Positions 16,628 through 22,779 are shown, counted from the stretch's first letter. The stretch: 37,112 nt of DNA from Oscillospiraceae bacterium (GCA_003453215.1 DMMB01000016.1:1-37112), one strand, 5' to 3'. Notes: a model not told the origin generated them from the sequence alone. Translations and numbers: made by a program.

Positions 16628-17242
16628 TTACCCTCTGGTAAAGGCCTTCAGGGCCCGGCGAATCAGCTCATCCACCGCCAGGCTGTCTTCCATGGGGGCA
16701 ATGACGGCGGCGGCATCGGTCTGGCCGTAGCCCAGCGCCACCAGCGCACTGATGGCTTCGCTTTTGGCATTGTTGTGGGTGCTGCCGCTTACCGCCTCTA
16801 TGCCGCCGTTTTCGGCAGTAAATTCCGCCGAAAGGTCATCATCGCTCACCTTATCCCGCAGTTCCAAAATAATGCGCTGGGCCAATTTGGGCCCTACGCC
16901 TTGTGCTCGGGTGAGGGCTTTGGCATCACCGGCGGCAATGGAAAGCATCAGCCGATCGGGGGAGGAATCGGAAAGGATGGCCAGCGCCACCCGGGGGCCT
17001 ACCCCGGAAACCCCGATGAGCAGCCGAAAGCAGCGGCGCTCCTGCTCGGTGGAAAAACCGAACAATTCCACGCCGTCCTCCTTGACCCACAGGTGGGTCA
17101 GCAGCGTGACCTCCTGCCCGCGGCCGGGCAGACTGGAAAGGGTGTGGGTAGAGGCTGCGCACTGGTAGCCAATGCCGCAGGCTTCCACCACGCAGTAGGT
17201 GGGGGCTACCTGCCGCAGCAGGCCGGAAATACTGTATATCAT
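16628..17242 (-). CDS. ruvA: Holliday junction branch migration protein RuvA
   Basis: RuvA binds four-way junctions as a tetramer and recruits RuvB. The 204-residue protein starts MIYSISGLLRQVAPTYCVVE with the OB-fold domain, then has two helix-hairpin-helix motifs, LIGVSGVGPRVALAIL and AQGVGPKLAQRIILELRDKV, and a C-terminal domain III (DAAAVIAPMEDSLAVDELIR) that contacts RuvB. The start overlaps the ruvC stop by ATGA, indicating translational coupling. Confidence 0.97.
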   Translation of the reverse strand: MIYSISGLLRQVAPTYCVVEACGIGYQCAASTHTLSSLPGRGQEVTLLTHLWVKEDGVELFGFSTEQERRCFRLLIGVSGVGPRVALAILSDSSPDRLMLSIAAGDAKALTRAQGVGPKLAQRIILELRDKVSDDDLSAEFTAENGGIEAVSGSTHNNAKSEAISALVALGYGQTDAAAVIAPMEDSLAVDELIRRALKAFTRG

Positions 17243-17793
17243 GTCTTTTTCTCCTTATAGGCGATGGGTTTGCCGCGCCGATTGCCGCCGCGGATTTCTG
17301 CCAGTGCCGTGGTAGGCAACCGGCTGGCGCCATTGTGCCCATGGCAGATGGCAATGGCCAGGGCATCCGCTGCATCATCGGGCTGGGGAACAGCTTTGAG
17401 GCTCAAAAGGCGGCGGGTCATTTCCATCACCTGTTCTTTTTCGGCTTTGCCATAGCCAACCACCGCCGATTTGACCTGCAGCGGCGTATAGCTGAATACC
17501 GGTACGCCCTGCTGTTCTGCGGCCAGCAGCAGCACGCCGCGGGCTTCCGCCACAGCAATGGCTGTGGTGCGGTTGGTGGTGAAAAAAAGCTGTTCCATCG
17601 CCACCGCATCGGGGCGATACTCGGTTAAAAGGCTCACCATATCATCATAAATCTGCCGCAGGCGGGTTTCGAAGGGCAGCTCCGCAGGGGTGGTAATGGC
17701 GCCGTATTCCACCAGGGAAAACCGGACGTTATTATAATCCACCAGGCCCACGCCCACAATGGCATAGCCGGGGTCAATCCCCATAATGCGCAC
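17239..17793 (-). CDS. ruvC: Crossover junction endodeoxyribonuclease RuvC
   Basis: RuvC resolves Holliday junctions by paired nicks. The GTG at 17793 is chosen because it gives the family start VRIMGIDPGYAIVGVGLVDY and has GGGGGA seven bases upstream; the result is 184 residues. Acidic catalytic residues are visible in GIDPG, VAMEQLFFTTN and the C-terminal PQPDDAADALAIAICHG. The tail is a little longer than average and basic. It is the first gene of ruvCAB, with a LexA box in the promoter. Confidence 0.95.
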   Translation of the reverse strand: MRIMGIDPGYAIVGVGLVDYNNVRFSLVEYGAITTPAELPFETRLRQIYDDMVSLLTEYRPDAVAMEQLFFTTNRTTAIAVAEARGVLLLAAEQQGVPVFSYTPLQVKSAVVGYGKAEKEQVMEMTRRLLSLKAVPQPDDAADALAIAICHGHNGASRLPTTALAEIRGGNRRGKPIAYKEKKT

Positions 17794-17866
17794 CGCAACG
17801 TCCCCCTTCCCGCAGTCCATTTTTTCATAGCAGCCGGGCACTTCTACCCATAATGATACATCTTAT

Positions 17867-17895
17867 ATCGTACCATAAGAACGGACGTTCCGCAA
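17867..17895 (-). promoter_or_regulatory. ruvCAB promoter with LexA (SOS) box in the spacer
   Basis: On the minus strand, -35 TTGCGG (17890-17895) and -10 TACGAT (17867-17872) are 17 nt apart. The palindrome GAACGGACGTTC (17879-17890) lies in the spacer and matches the Gram-positive LexA half-sites GAAC-N4-GTTC. LexA binding here would block RNA polymerase, giving damage-inducible ruvCAB. Confidence 0.82.
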
Positions 17896-17965
17896 TAAAA
17901 AGATGCGATTATTTAAGGAATATTTACAGATGGGGACGACGAATTTTGCCGCAAGAAATGACTCT

Positions 17966-18013
17966 CGTGCGCACGCGCGTGCGTGCCCGGATATGCTCAT
18001 ACACGCGCACGAG
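17966..18013. repeat. Alternating purine-pyrimidine GC tracts with nested palindromes
   Basis: Positions 17966-17986 form 21 nt of strict purine-pyrimidine alternation, including the 14-bp perfect palindrome CGCACGCGCGTGCG (17970-17983). The outer arms CTCGTGCGC (17964-17972) and GCGCACGAG (18005-18013) also pair. Such tracts can adopt Z-DNA or cruciform structure. It lies upstream of the ruvC promoter, at the edge of the AT-rich island. Confidence 0.6.
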
Positions 18014-18035
18014 GGCAAAAAAATTTGGAACAGAC

Positions 18036-18064
18036 AAAAAGAGACGCCCGAAGGCGTCTTTTTC
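18036..18064 (-). terminator. Terminator of the leftward island operon
   Basis: The hairpin AGACGCC, loop CGAA, GGCGTCT (18042-18059) is flanked by A and T runs on both sides, so it can stop transcription from either strand. It closes the operon of the small knotted-like protein gene. Confidence 0.85.
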
Positions 18065-18081
18065 TTTGTTGCAAACCGGCA

Positions 18082-18324
18082 TTAACCAAAGTAAGCTTCA
18101 AAATCTCCGAAAGAAGTGACTTTTTGTAGTTTAACGTCTGCAAAGGAATCCACAATTTTTATCTTAATTGTTTCACTCGCAAACGCACTGCTGTTTGATA
18201 CTTTTACTTTGTAATCGCCAAAACTATTTACAAATTGAACTTTCAGATCTGCACCGCTGCTAACAATAATAAACCTTACTTTTTTCCCTCGTAATCTTGC
18301 TAAATAGCTTTTCGAATAACTCAT
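18082..18324 (-). CDS. 80-residue periodic beta-strand protein, possibly 7(1)-knot / DUF6150-like
   Basis: The product is nearly all short alternating beta motifs: ADLKVQFVNSFGDYKVKVSN, then TIKIKIVDSFADVKLQKVTS and FGDFEAYFG. The unit V-x-S-F-[GA]-D-x-[KE]-V recurs about three times, after a basic start (SKSYLARLRGKKVRF). From memory this periodic pattern resembles the small DUF6150/septoil-knot proteins, the family holding the 7(1)-knotted fold. That is a recollection and not a search result. An AGGAGG site inside the end of the upstream gene precedes its ATG, so it is translated from the same transcript. No catalytic residues are evident. The function is unknown. Confidence 0.7.
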   Translation of the reverse strand: MSYSKSYLARLRGKKVRFIIVSSGADLKVQFVNSFGDYKVKVSNSSAFASETIKIKIVDSFADVKLQKVTSFGDFEAYFG

Positions 18325-18328
18325 TTTC

Positions 18329-18913
18329 TTATTTCCTCCTGTTTATTTCTATTCCTGCAGCATTATACATGCTGATTACCTCCTGCAAATCGAAGGGACG
18401 TTTATATTTTATTGATAATGCCCTATCTTCACTTTTTAATATCCTGCAGATATAGATCTTTTCAAGAACAGCTTTTACGCTATCCTCATCAGGATTTGGC
18501 AGCGATACCAATTTATCAATAATCTAGCTGATTGGAATCATATGTTCATCATGAAAAACATCGCGAAAAATGAATTTATCACCTCTCTGAACTTTCCTGT
18601 TTTCGCGAGGAACATTTCCATTCCCTGTATATTCAGAAATTAACACTGGCTCCTCATTTTCACAGTGAACATATTGTCTATAAGAATAAGCCCACATATC
18701 TTGAACGGATAATTTTTCCCACAACAGCATGGCAGAAGTGGAAAAATAATATTGACAAGGTTTCAACTCGTATTGACGAAGGATTTGTCCCAAAAGGTAT
18801 TTGGGATTGGATATTCTATAGATGCTGTCGCCCTCTGTGCTTACCAACGCATTATCCTCGGATTGAAGCGCTTTAATAAAATCTATAATAATGCCGATTA
18901 CTTTATTGCCCAT
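18329..18913 (-). pseudogene. Hypothetical gene interrupted by an in-frame amber codon
   Basis: Two open stretches share one frame: 18913 to 18524 (129 residues, starting MGNKVIGIIIDFIKALQSED) and its continuation 18523 to 18329, separated only by TAG at 18524-18526. The reading resumes at once as IIDKLVSLPNPDEDSVKAVL and ends SMYNAAGIEINRRK. The downstream part lacks its own convincing start or ribosome site (only a TTG). The simplest reading is a single protein of about 194 residues broken by one base change, for example CAG to TAG. The segment FRDVFHDEHMIPIS resembles the DHxIP core of HNH-type nucleases, but the other ligands are not evident. It shares a promoter with the downstream small beta protein. 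Confidence 0.65.
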
Positions 18914-18938
18914 GGCATTCTATCCCTTCCCCTTTAAT

Positions 18939-18988
18939 AACCGATATTGGTTAATGTCATTATATACCGAATTTGGTTAATATGTCAA
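18939..18988 (-). promoter_or_regulatory. Divergent control region: sigma-A promoter overlapped by two repeated operators
   Basis: On the minus strand, TTGACA (18983-18988) and TATAAT (18959-18964) are perfect consensus boxes 18 nt apart, driving the leftward operon. Two similar near-palindromes, AACCGATATTGGTT (18939-18952) and TACCGAATTTGGTTA (18965-18979), lie 26 bp apart. One is inside the spacer and one just downstream of -10. They are the obvious binding sites for the divergent XRE regulator and would repress the promoter. Confidence 0.75.
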
Positions 18989-19003
18989 TAAGGAGGGTGG
19001 TGC

Positions 19004-19210
19004 ATGATTTCCTTTGATAATCTGTGGAAAACAATGAAGAAAAAGGGCATTACTCAGTATGCTTTAATCAAAATTTATAACATCAGCCCTGCGCAAATTA
19101 CCCGATTAAAGCGAAATGAAAGCGTTAGTACCCATACTATTGAGGTCTTTTGTAAAATACTCCAATGTAATGTTGAGGACATTATGACATACATTGAAGA
19201 TGAGGAATAA
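19004..19210 (+). CDS. Small XRE-family (Cro/CI-type) transcriptional regulator
   Basis: This 68-residue protein is almost entirely a helix-turn-helix domain: GITQYALIKIYNISPAQITR contains the scaffold and recognition helices, followed by LKRNESVSTHTIEVFCKILQ and CNVEDIMTYIEDE, typical of the YozG/HTH_26 type. An AGGAGGGTGGTGC site precedes ATG. It is transcribed away from the leftward island operon, with two palindromic operators between them, so it probably represses that operon and perhaps itself. Confidence 0.9.
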   Translation: MISFDNLWKTMKKKGITQYALIKIYNISPAQITRLKRNESVSTHTIEVFCKILQCNVEDIMTYIEDEE

Positions 19211-19235
19211 CCGCTGGCATAAATGCTGGCGGTTA
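19208..19235 (+). terminator. Hairpin after the XRE gene
   Basis: The arms AACCGC and GCGGTT, extended by GCA/TGC around a TAAA loop, form a hairpin starting at the stop codon of the XRE gene. Only scattered T residues follow, so it is a weak terminator. The loop region GCTGGCATAAATGC echoes the two terminator-like repeats around the DUF1016 gene. Confidence 0.5.
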
Positions 19236-19251
19236 TCTATTTGTCTATTGC

Positions 19252-19518
19252 AAACTCGCAGACGCTCTCCATGTCAATGTAAACTACCTCCTAACGCAGG
19301 ATGATGCCTTTGTGCTGGATGCCGGCGAGCGATATGGGTATCGCGGCAAAAAAGGTGCCGAAGCGCTTGTAGGGGAACTGACCGGTCTGTTTTCCGGCGG
19401 CGAACTGGCGGAAGAAGATATGGATGAGCTGATGCTTGCTATCCAAAAGGCTTACGAGATCGCCAAGGAGAATAACCGGAAATATGCGCGGAAAGATCAT
19501 ACTGAGAAGAATGATTGA
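19252..19518 (+). pseudogene. 5'-truncated XRE regulator remnant
   Basis: An open frame without a start codon or ribosome site reads KLADALHVNVNYLLTQDDAF and then VLDAGERYGYRGKKGAEALV. The first part is the end of an XRE helix-turn-helix (compare the common ADALxVSVDYLL), and the rest is the C-terminal tail seen in clostridial XRE proteins that pair with ImmA. The DNA-binding half is missing and the frame runs into the hairpin after the preceding gene, so this is a decapitated gene. A GTG at 19312 could in theory start a 68-residue tail. It is followed after 33 nt by the ImmA/IrrE gene, its usual partner. Confidence 0.7.
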
Positions 19519-19551
19519 TTCCCTCCTGCGTAAGCCAAAGGAGGTGTATCC

Positions 19552-20064
19552 ATGCAGCTAAACTCGTCCATTCGCATAATGGAAAAAGCAAATCGTATTG
19601 TAAAAGCGACTGGCTCACGGGAACCCGAACCCATCTCCGATCATTTGGGGATCATCATTATGCCGGTAGACTTCACCAAGCAAAAGGGTGTTTATAAGGA
19701 GATAGAGAGAAACCACTTTATCTTCATAAAAAAAGACCTGTGCTCTGAAATGCACAGGATCGTCCTGCTCCATGAGATCGGTCATGCAGTGCTGCATCGA
19801 AACGAGGCAAAGCTGTTCTCTGATCTCAATGTGTTCGATGTGAAGAATGACCGTATGGAATATGAGGCGAACTGCTTTGCCGCGGAGGTCACCCTGCCAG
19901 ATGATGAGGTCTTAAATTATTTACAGGAAGGTTTCAATATGGAGCAAATCGCCAAAGCCATGAACACGGATATCAACCTTGCTGCCATGAAGGCAGCGAA
20001 CCTGAACCGAAAGGGTTATTCTTTCCGGCTGCAGGATAGCAGGAGTGACTTCTTGAAGCCGTGA
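19552..20064 (+). CDS. ImmA/IrrE family zinc metallo-endopeptidase
   Basis: This 170-residue protease has the zincin motif HEIGHAVLH (H74, E75, H78) and the third-ligand region MEYEANCFAAEVTLPDDEV about 30 residues later. Family members cleave XRE-type repressors to derepress mobile elements or stress genes. The ATG follows AAAGGAGGTGTATCC. The adjacent XRE gene is truncated, so the protease may have lost its natural substrate unless it acts on the small XRE protein at 19004. The C-terminus (RKGYSFRLQDSRSDFLKP) is typical. Confidence 0.93.
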   Translation: MQLNSSIRIMEKANRIVKATGSREPEPISDHLGIIIMPVDFTKQKGVYKEIERNHFIFIKKDLCSEMHRIVLLHEIGHAVLHRNEAKLFSDLNVFDVKNDRMEYEANCFAAEVTLPDDEVLNYLQEGFNMEQIAKAMNTDINLAAMKAANLNRKGYSFRLQDSRSDFLKP

Positions 20065-20110
20065 AGCTGATGGCAGCATCATTTTTCCACAACACATAGC
20101 AGAAAAACGC

Positions 20111-20173
20111 AGCCCGCCGCTGGCAGAAATGTCGGCAGGCGGCTGCTCTTTTTATTGATGTTCAAGTTGAACA
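20111..20173 (+). repeat. Flanking repeat copy 1: hairpin/terminator plus palindrome
   Basis: This 63-bp segment contains a stem with outer arms GCAGCC and GGCTGC, a T run, and the perfect palindrome TGTTCAA-G-TTGAACA (20159-20173). It is nearly identical to 21380-21441. The hairpin serves as terminator for the ImmA gene. Base changes between the copies keep the outer pairs. Confidence 0.85.
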
Positions 20174-20185
20174 CCGACGACTTTG

Positions 20186-20214
20186 TTGACAGGCTTCCCA
20201 GTGGAAGGTATGAT
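20186..20214 (+). promoter_or_regulatory. Promoter of the DUF1016 gene
   Basis: TTGACA (20186-20191) and TATGAT (20209-20214) are separated by exactly 17 nt, a near-consensus sigma-A promoter 100 nt upstream of the nuclease start. The palindrome of the flanking repeat ends 12 nt before the -35 box and could serve as an operator. Confidence 0.75.
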
Positions 20215-20313
20215 AATAGCAGCGAAATGGACGAATTTTATAAGAGTGGAAATATCCACTTTATCAGGAGAGAGGAAACAGATTTTTGAAATAGGAAATT
20301 GGAGGGCATCACA

Positions 20314-21321
20314 ATGTTGATGAACAACAATGAATACATCGAGATTATAGAAACTATAAAAAGTGAGATCAGAGGAGCGCAGTATAAGGCTGCGCTCAAT
20401 GTGAACCGTGAATTGATTATGCTCTACTACCATATCGGTACGGTCATAAACGAGCATAAAACCTGGGGCAGCAAGTTTGTTGAAAACCTTGCCGCAGATA
20501 TTCGTATTTCCTTTCCGAATGTCAAGGGCTATTCTGTGCGAAATCTGAAGTATATGGCGAAGTTTGCAGAGACTTATCCTGACGAAGAATTTGTGCAGAC
20601 GGTGTCTGCACAAATTCCGTGGTCGCACAATACGGCTATTTTAGATAAGGTCAAAGATGCTGAGCAGCGGGTTTGGTATATCGAAAAGACAGCTGAGAAT
20701 GGTTGGTCACACAATGTCCTTATCCATCAAATCGAAAGCGGTTTGTATGAGCGTCAAGCGCTTGCGGGAAAGATTTCAAATTTTGAGACCCGTCTTGCTT
20801 CGCCGCAAAGTGAGCTGGCGGCACAGACCATGAAAGACCCATATATCTTTGATTTTATCCCGTTCAGCGAAGATATGGTCGAGCGTGATATAGAGAACGC
20901 TTTGGTCAAGGATGTTACCAAGCTGCTCCTGGAGCTTGGCACCGGCTTTGCTTTCCTTGGCAATCAGTATCACCTCAATGTAGGCGGCGATGACTTTTAT
21001 ATCGACCTCTTGTTCTATAATCTTAACCTGCACTGCTATGTGGTGATCGAACTGAAAACCGGTGAGTTTAAGCCGGAGTATGCCGGACAGCTCAATTTCT
21101 ATCTGTCAGCGGTAGATGGTATCATCAAGCATCCGGAGGACAATCCCTCTATCGGACTGCTGCTCTGTAAGAGCAAGAATGACCTTGTTGCCGAGTACGC
21201 ACTAAAGGATATGTCCAAGCCCATTGGTGTCAGTGAATATAAAATCACCAGCAGTCTGCCGGAAGCATTGAGCAAGCAGTTCCCCTCCGTTGAGGACATT
21301 CAAAAACGGATCAAGAAATGA
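20314..21321 (+). CDS. DUF1016 family PD-(D/E)XK nuclease (YhcG-like)
   Basis: This 335-residue protein has the two-part layout of the family. The N-terminal DUF1016_N part includes LYYHIGTVINEHKTWGSKFV and VKGYSVRNLKYMAKFAETYP, followed by the conserved IPWSHNTAILDKVKD. The C-terminal nuclease core has DFYIDLLFYN (Asp about 231) and CYVVIELKTGEF (Glu246, Lys248), which is the PD-(D/E)XK signature. The ATG at 20314 has GGAGGG upstream; a TTG at 20299 is less likely. Members are found beside restriction genes and in defence islands; here none are next door. The gene is a self-contained cassette with its own promoter and is bracketed by two copies of one repeat. Confidence 0.93.
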   Translation: MLMNNNEYIEIIETIKSEIRGAQYKAALNVNRELIMLYYHIGTVINEHKTWGSKFVENLAADIRISFPNVKGYSVRNLKYMAKFAETYPDEEFVQTVSAQIPWSHNTAILDKVKDAEQRVWYIEKTAENGWSHNVLIHQIESGLYERQALAGKISNFETRLASPQSELAAQTMKDPYIFDFIPFSEDMVERDIENALVKDVTKLLLELGTGFAFLGNQYHLNVGGDDFYIDLLFYNLNLHCYVVIELKTGEFKPEYAGQLNFYLSAVDGIIKHPEDNPSIGLLLCKSKNDLVAEYALKDMSKPIGVSEYKITSSLPEALSKQFPSVEDIQKRIKK

Positions 21322-21379
21322 CTGCTGAAATGGTGGAAGATGCAATGTGGGAGATCAGCAACCCAAAGTATAAAACCAC

Positions 21380-21441
21380 AGCCCTCCGCTGGCAGAAATA
21401 CCGGCAGGGGGCTGTGTTTTTATTGATGTTCAAGTTGAACA
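21380..21441 (+). repeat. Flanking repeat copy 2: hairpin/terminator plus palindrome
   Basis: This is the second copy of the repeat at 20111-20173. The outer stem is now ACAGCC/GGCTGT, a compensatory change from GCAGCC/GGCTGC, followed by a T run and the same palindrome TGTTCAAGTTGAACA (21427-21441). It terminates the DUF1016 transcript. Confidence 0.85.
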
Positions 21442-21522
21442 TCAGATCCGTTATTTTCAACTGGAGGCGAAAACATAAATGAATTTTTCCTTGTCTCGCA
21501 AAAATCTTTCCCACCGTTACCA

Positions 21523-21707
21523 TTGACAACCTGTCCAATAAGCGGTACAATGGCAATAATAAAAGAAAAAAACACCCTGCGGGGTGGGAAAGGATTGCCG
21601 TCCTTTCGCCACCCATCTTTGTGATCACGCGACGATCACGCAGACTTTATACACGAGAGTGCTGTATTTTCGTGCTTACCATAGCACGATTGATACCAGA
21701 AAGTCAA
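21523..21707. promoter_or_regulatory. Convergent promoters flanking overlapping hairpins; candidate small RNA locus
   Basis: A rightward promoter TTGACA (21523-21528), 17 nt, TACAAT (21546-21551) faces a leftward promoter TTGACT (21702-21707), 18 nt, TATGGT (21678-21683). Between them, on the leftward strand, a stem GGGTGG-GAAAGGA/TCCTTTC-CCACCC (about 21582-21614) shares its last bases with a compact terminator CACCC, loop CGCA, GGGTG and seven T (21566-21586). The two hairpins exclude each other, as in attenuators. No convincing protein gene follows on either side. Confidence 0.55.
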
Positions 21708-21714
21708 GCGTATC

Positions 21715-22161
21715 GTTTTATCTACGGAGAACGGGGCTTGGCTTTTCTTTTTGTACCATGTGTATGAACATTGAAAAATCGATTACCACGGGCCATGTAC
21801 CAGATAGCCCATCGCAACCGGATTCCCTTTGCACATGAAGGCCCCGGTGCCTGCCAGTAGAACACAGAACGCTGACAAGGGTAATTGCAAAGTCGAAGCA
21901 GAAAAGGATACCTTTGTTGCCTCAAGGAGCTTGCCACGACCCTATTAGCAGTAGGAGAGCAAGCCGGCAGCAGAAACGAGGGTGAAAGACAGATCAGGGA
22001 AAAGGCGTGTGTTGCGCCGGTGTCCAGATCCTCTGGCCAAACTATTCTGCGCCCTGCGACACTAAAATTATTTTTTACTGTATTTACGACTTTTGCATTA
22101 TGCGCCACCAGAGGGAGCTCACAAAAACTTCTTTTTGCGATATCCCTCTGCAGTACATATT
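21715..22161. other. Gene-free stretch between the island and tRNA-Val
   Basis: Open frames on both strands here begin in or run through the tRNA and have tRNA-derived ends (for example TGSSPVSST and DDTGLEPVT), a common artefact. No ribosome site or recognisable domain supports them. No CRISPR, tRNA duplicate or further terminator was seen. Confidence 0.5.
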
Positions 22162-22237
22162 TGGTGGACGATACAGGACTTGAACCTGTGACCCTCCGCA
22201 CGTCAAGCGGATGCTCTTCCAGCTGAGCTAATCGTCC
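22162..22237 (-). tRNA. tRNA-Val (anticodon GAC), CCA encoded
   Basis: The 76-nt gene folds as a standard cloverleaf: acceptor GGACGAT/ATCGTCC with discriminator A and encoded CCA, D-arm containing TAGCTCAGCTGGAAGAGC, anticodon loop TTGACGT (anticodon GAC, stem CCGC/GCGG), and T-arm GGTTCAAGTCC. It reads Val codon GUC and probably GUU. Confidence 0.95.
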
Positions 22238-22255
22238 ATTTTTGGTTGCTCGATT

Positions 22256-22285
22256 ATTTTACCATAGTATGGGGTGGGCTGTCAA
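22256..22285 (-). promoter_or_regulatory. Promoter of tRNA-Val
   Basis: On the minus strand TTGACA (22280-22285) and TAAAAT (22256-22261) are 18 nt apart, with the expected transcript start about 10 nt before the tRNA 5' end. Confidence 0.7.
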
Positions 22286-22308
22286 GCCCTTTTCCCCTAT
22301 CCTTTTGC

Positions 22309-22349
22309 AAAAAACACCACCGGCCAGGGTGCTTGCCCTTAGCCGGTGG
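22309..22349 (-). terminator. Terminator of the atp fragment operon
   Basis: The stem CCACCGGC/GCCGGTGG (22317-22349) is followed on the minus strand by a run of T, just after the atpC stop. Confidence 0.88.
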
Positions 22350-22371
22350 AATTTTATCACTGTGGAATTTT

Positions 22372-22776
22372 TTATTGCATACGGCCTACCTGCTGCCGGA
22401 TCAGGGCACGTTTCAGGCGGGCTTCCGCCAGTGCCAGTTCAGCATCGGAAAGGTTGCCGCGGTCCAGCAGTTCGCGCGCTCTATTTTCGGAGGCTTTGCT
22501 GCGTTCCACGTCAATCTCTTCCGCCCACTCAAAGGTGGTCGCAGAAAGATGCACTTCGCCCGAAAGTACCGAAACCATACCGCCCATACAGGCTGCCATA
22601 CGTTTCTGTCCCTCAACGATTACCTCTGCCGCTCCCATGCCCAGCGCGGTAACATAATTGGTATGCCGCGCCCGGATACAGATATCACCATCGATGGTGC
22701 GCAGCCGCAGGCTTTCAGCCTTTCCGGCAAAAAATTCACCGTCGGGGGTTACAATGCGCAGATGAAACTCGTTCAT
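22372..22776 (-). CDS. atpC: F1Fo ATP synthase subunit epsilon
   Basis: The epsilon subunit links the F1 rotor to the stalk and inhibits ATP hydrolysis. The 134-residue protein starts MNEFHLRIVTPDGEFFAGKA with the beta-sandwich domain, includes RARHTNYVTALGMGAAEVIV, and ends in the two-helix domain (LSDAELALAEARLKRALIRQ). AAAGGAG precedes the ATG, which is 3 nt after the stop of the atpD fragment. The gene looks complete, but with the rest of the operon absent it may not be functional or may not be expressed normally. Confidence 0.94.
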   Translation of the reverse strand: MNEFHLRIVTPDGEFFAGKAESLRLRTIDGDICIRARHTNYVTALGMGAAEVIVEGQKRMAACMGGMVSVLSGEVHLSATTFEWAEEIDVERSKASENRARELLDRGNLSDAELALAEARLKRALIRQQVGRMQ

Positions 22777-22779
22777 GGT

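Noticed and set aside
18524..18526. Pyrrolysine-type UAG recoding in the split gene
   Set aside because: No pyl genes or downstream structure are visible in this window, so a nonsense change is the simpler explanation.
20111..21441. CRISPR array
   Set aside because: Only two copies of the repeat exist, about 1.2 kb apart with a gene between them; this is not array structure.
21311..21628. A 105-residue minus-strand ORF beginning at the hairpin (MGGERTAILSHPAG)
   Set aside because: It reads through the terminator and over the antisense of the DUF1016 end and its flanking repeat; more likely noncoding RNA than protein.
21722..22201. A 159-residue minus-strand ORF containing TGSSPVSST
   Set aside because: Its start lies inside tRNA-Val and the first residues are the well-known artefact of translating a tRNA; no ribosome site or domain supports it.
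21885..22226. A 113-residue plus-strand ORF ending near DDTGLEPVT
   Set aside because: It runs antisense into the tRNA gene and ends with the other common tRNA-derived peptide; not coding.
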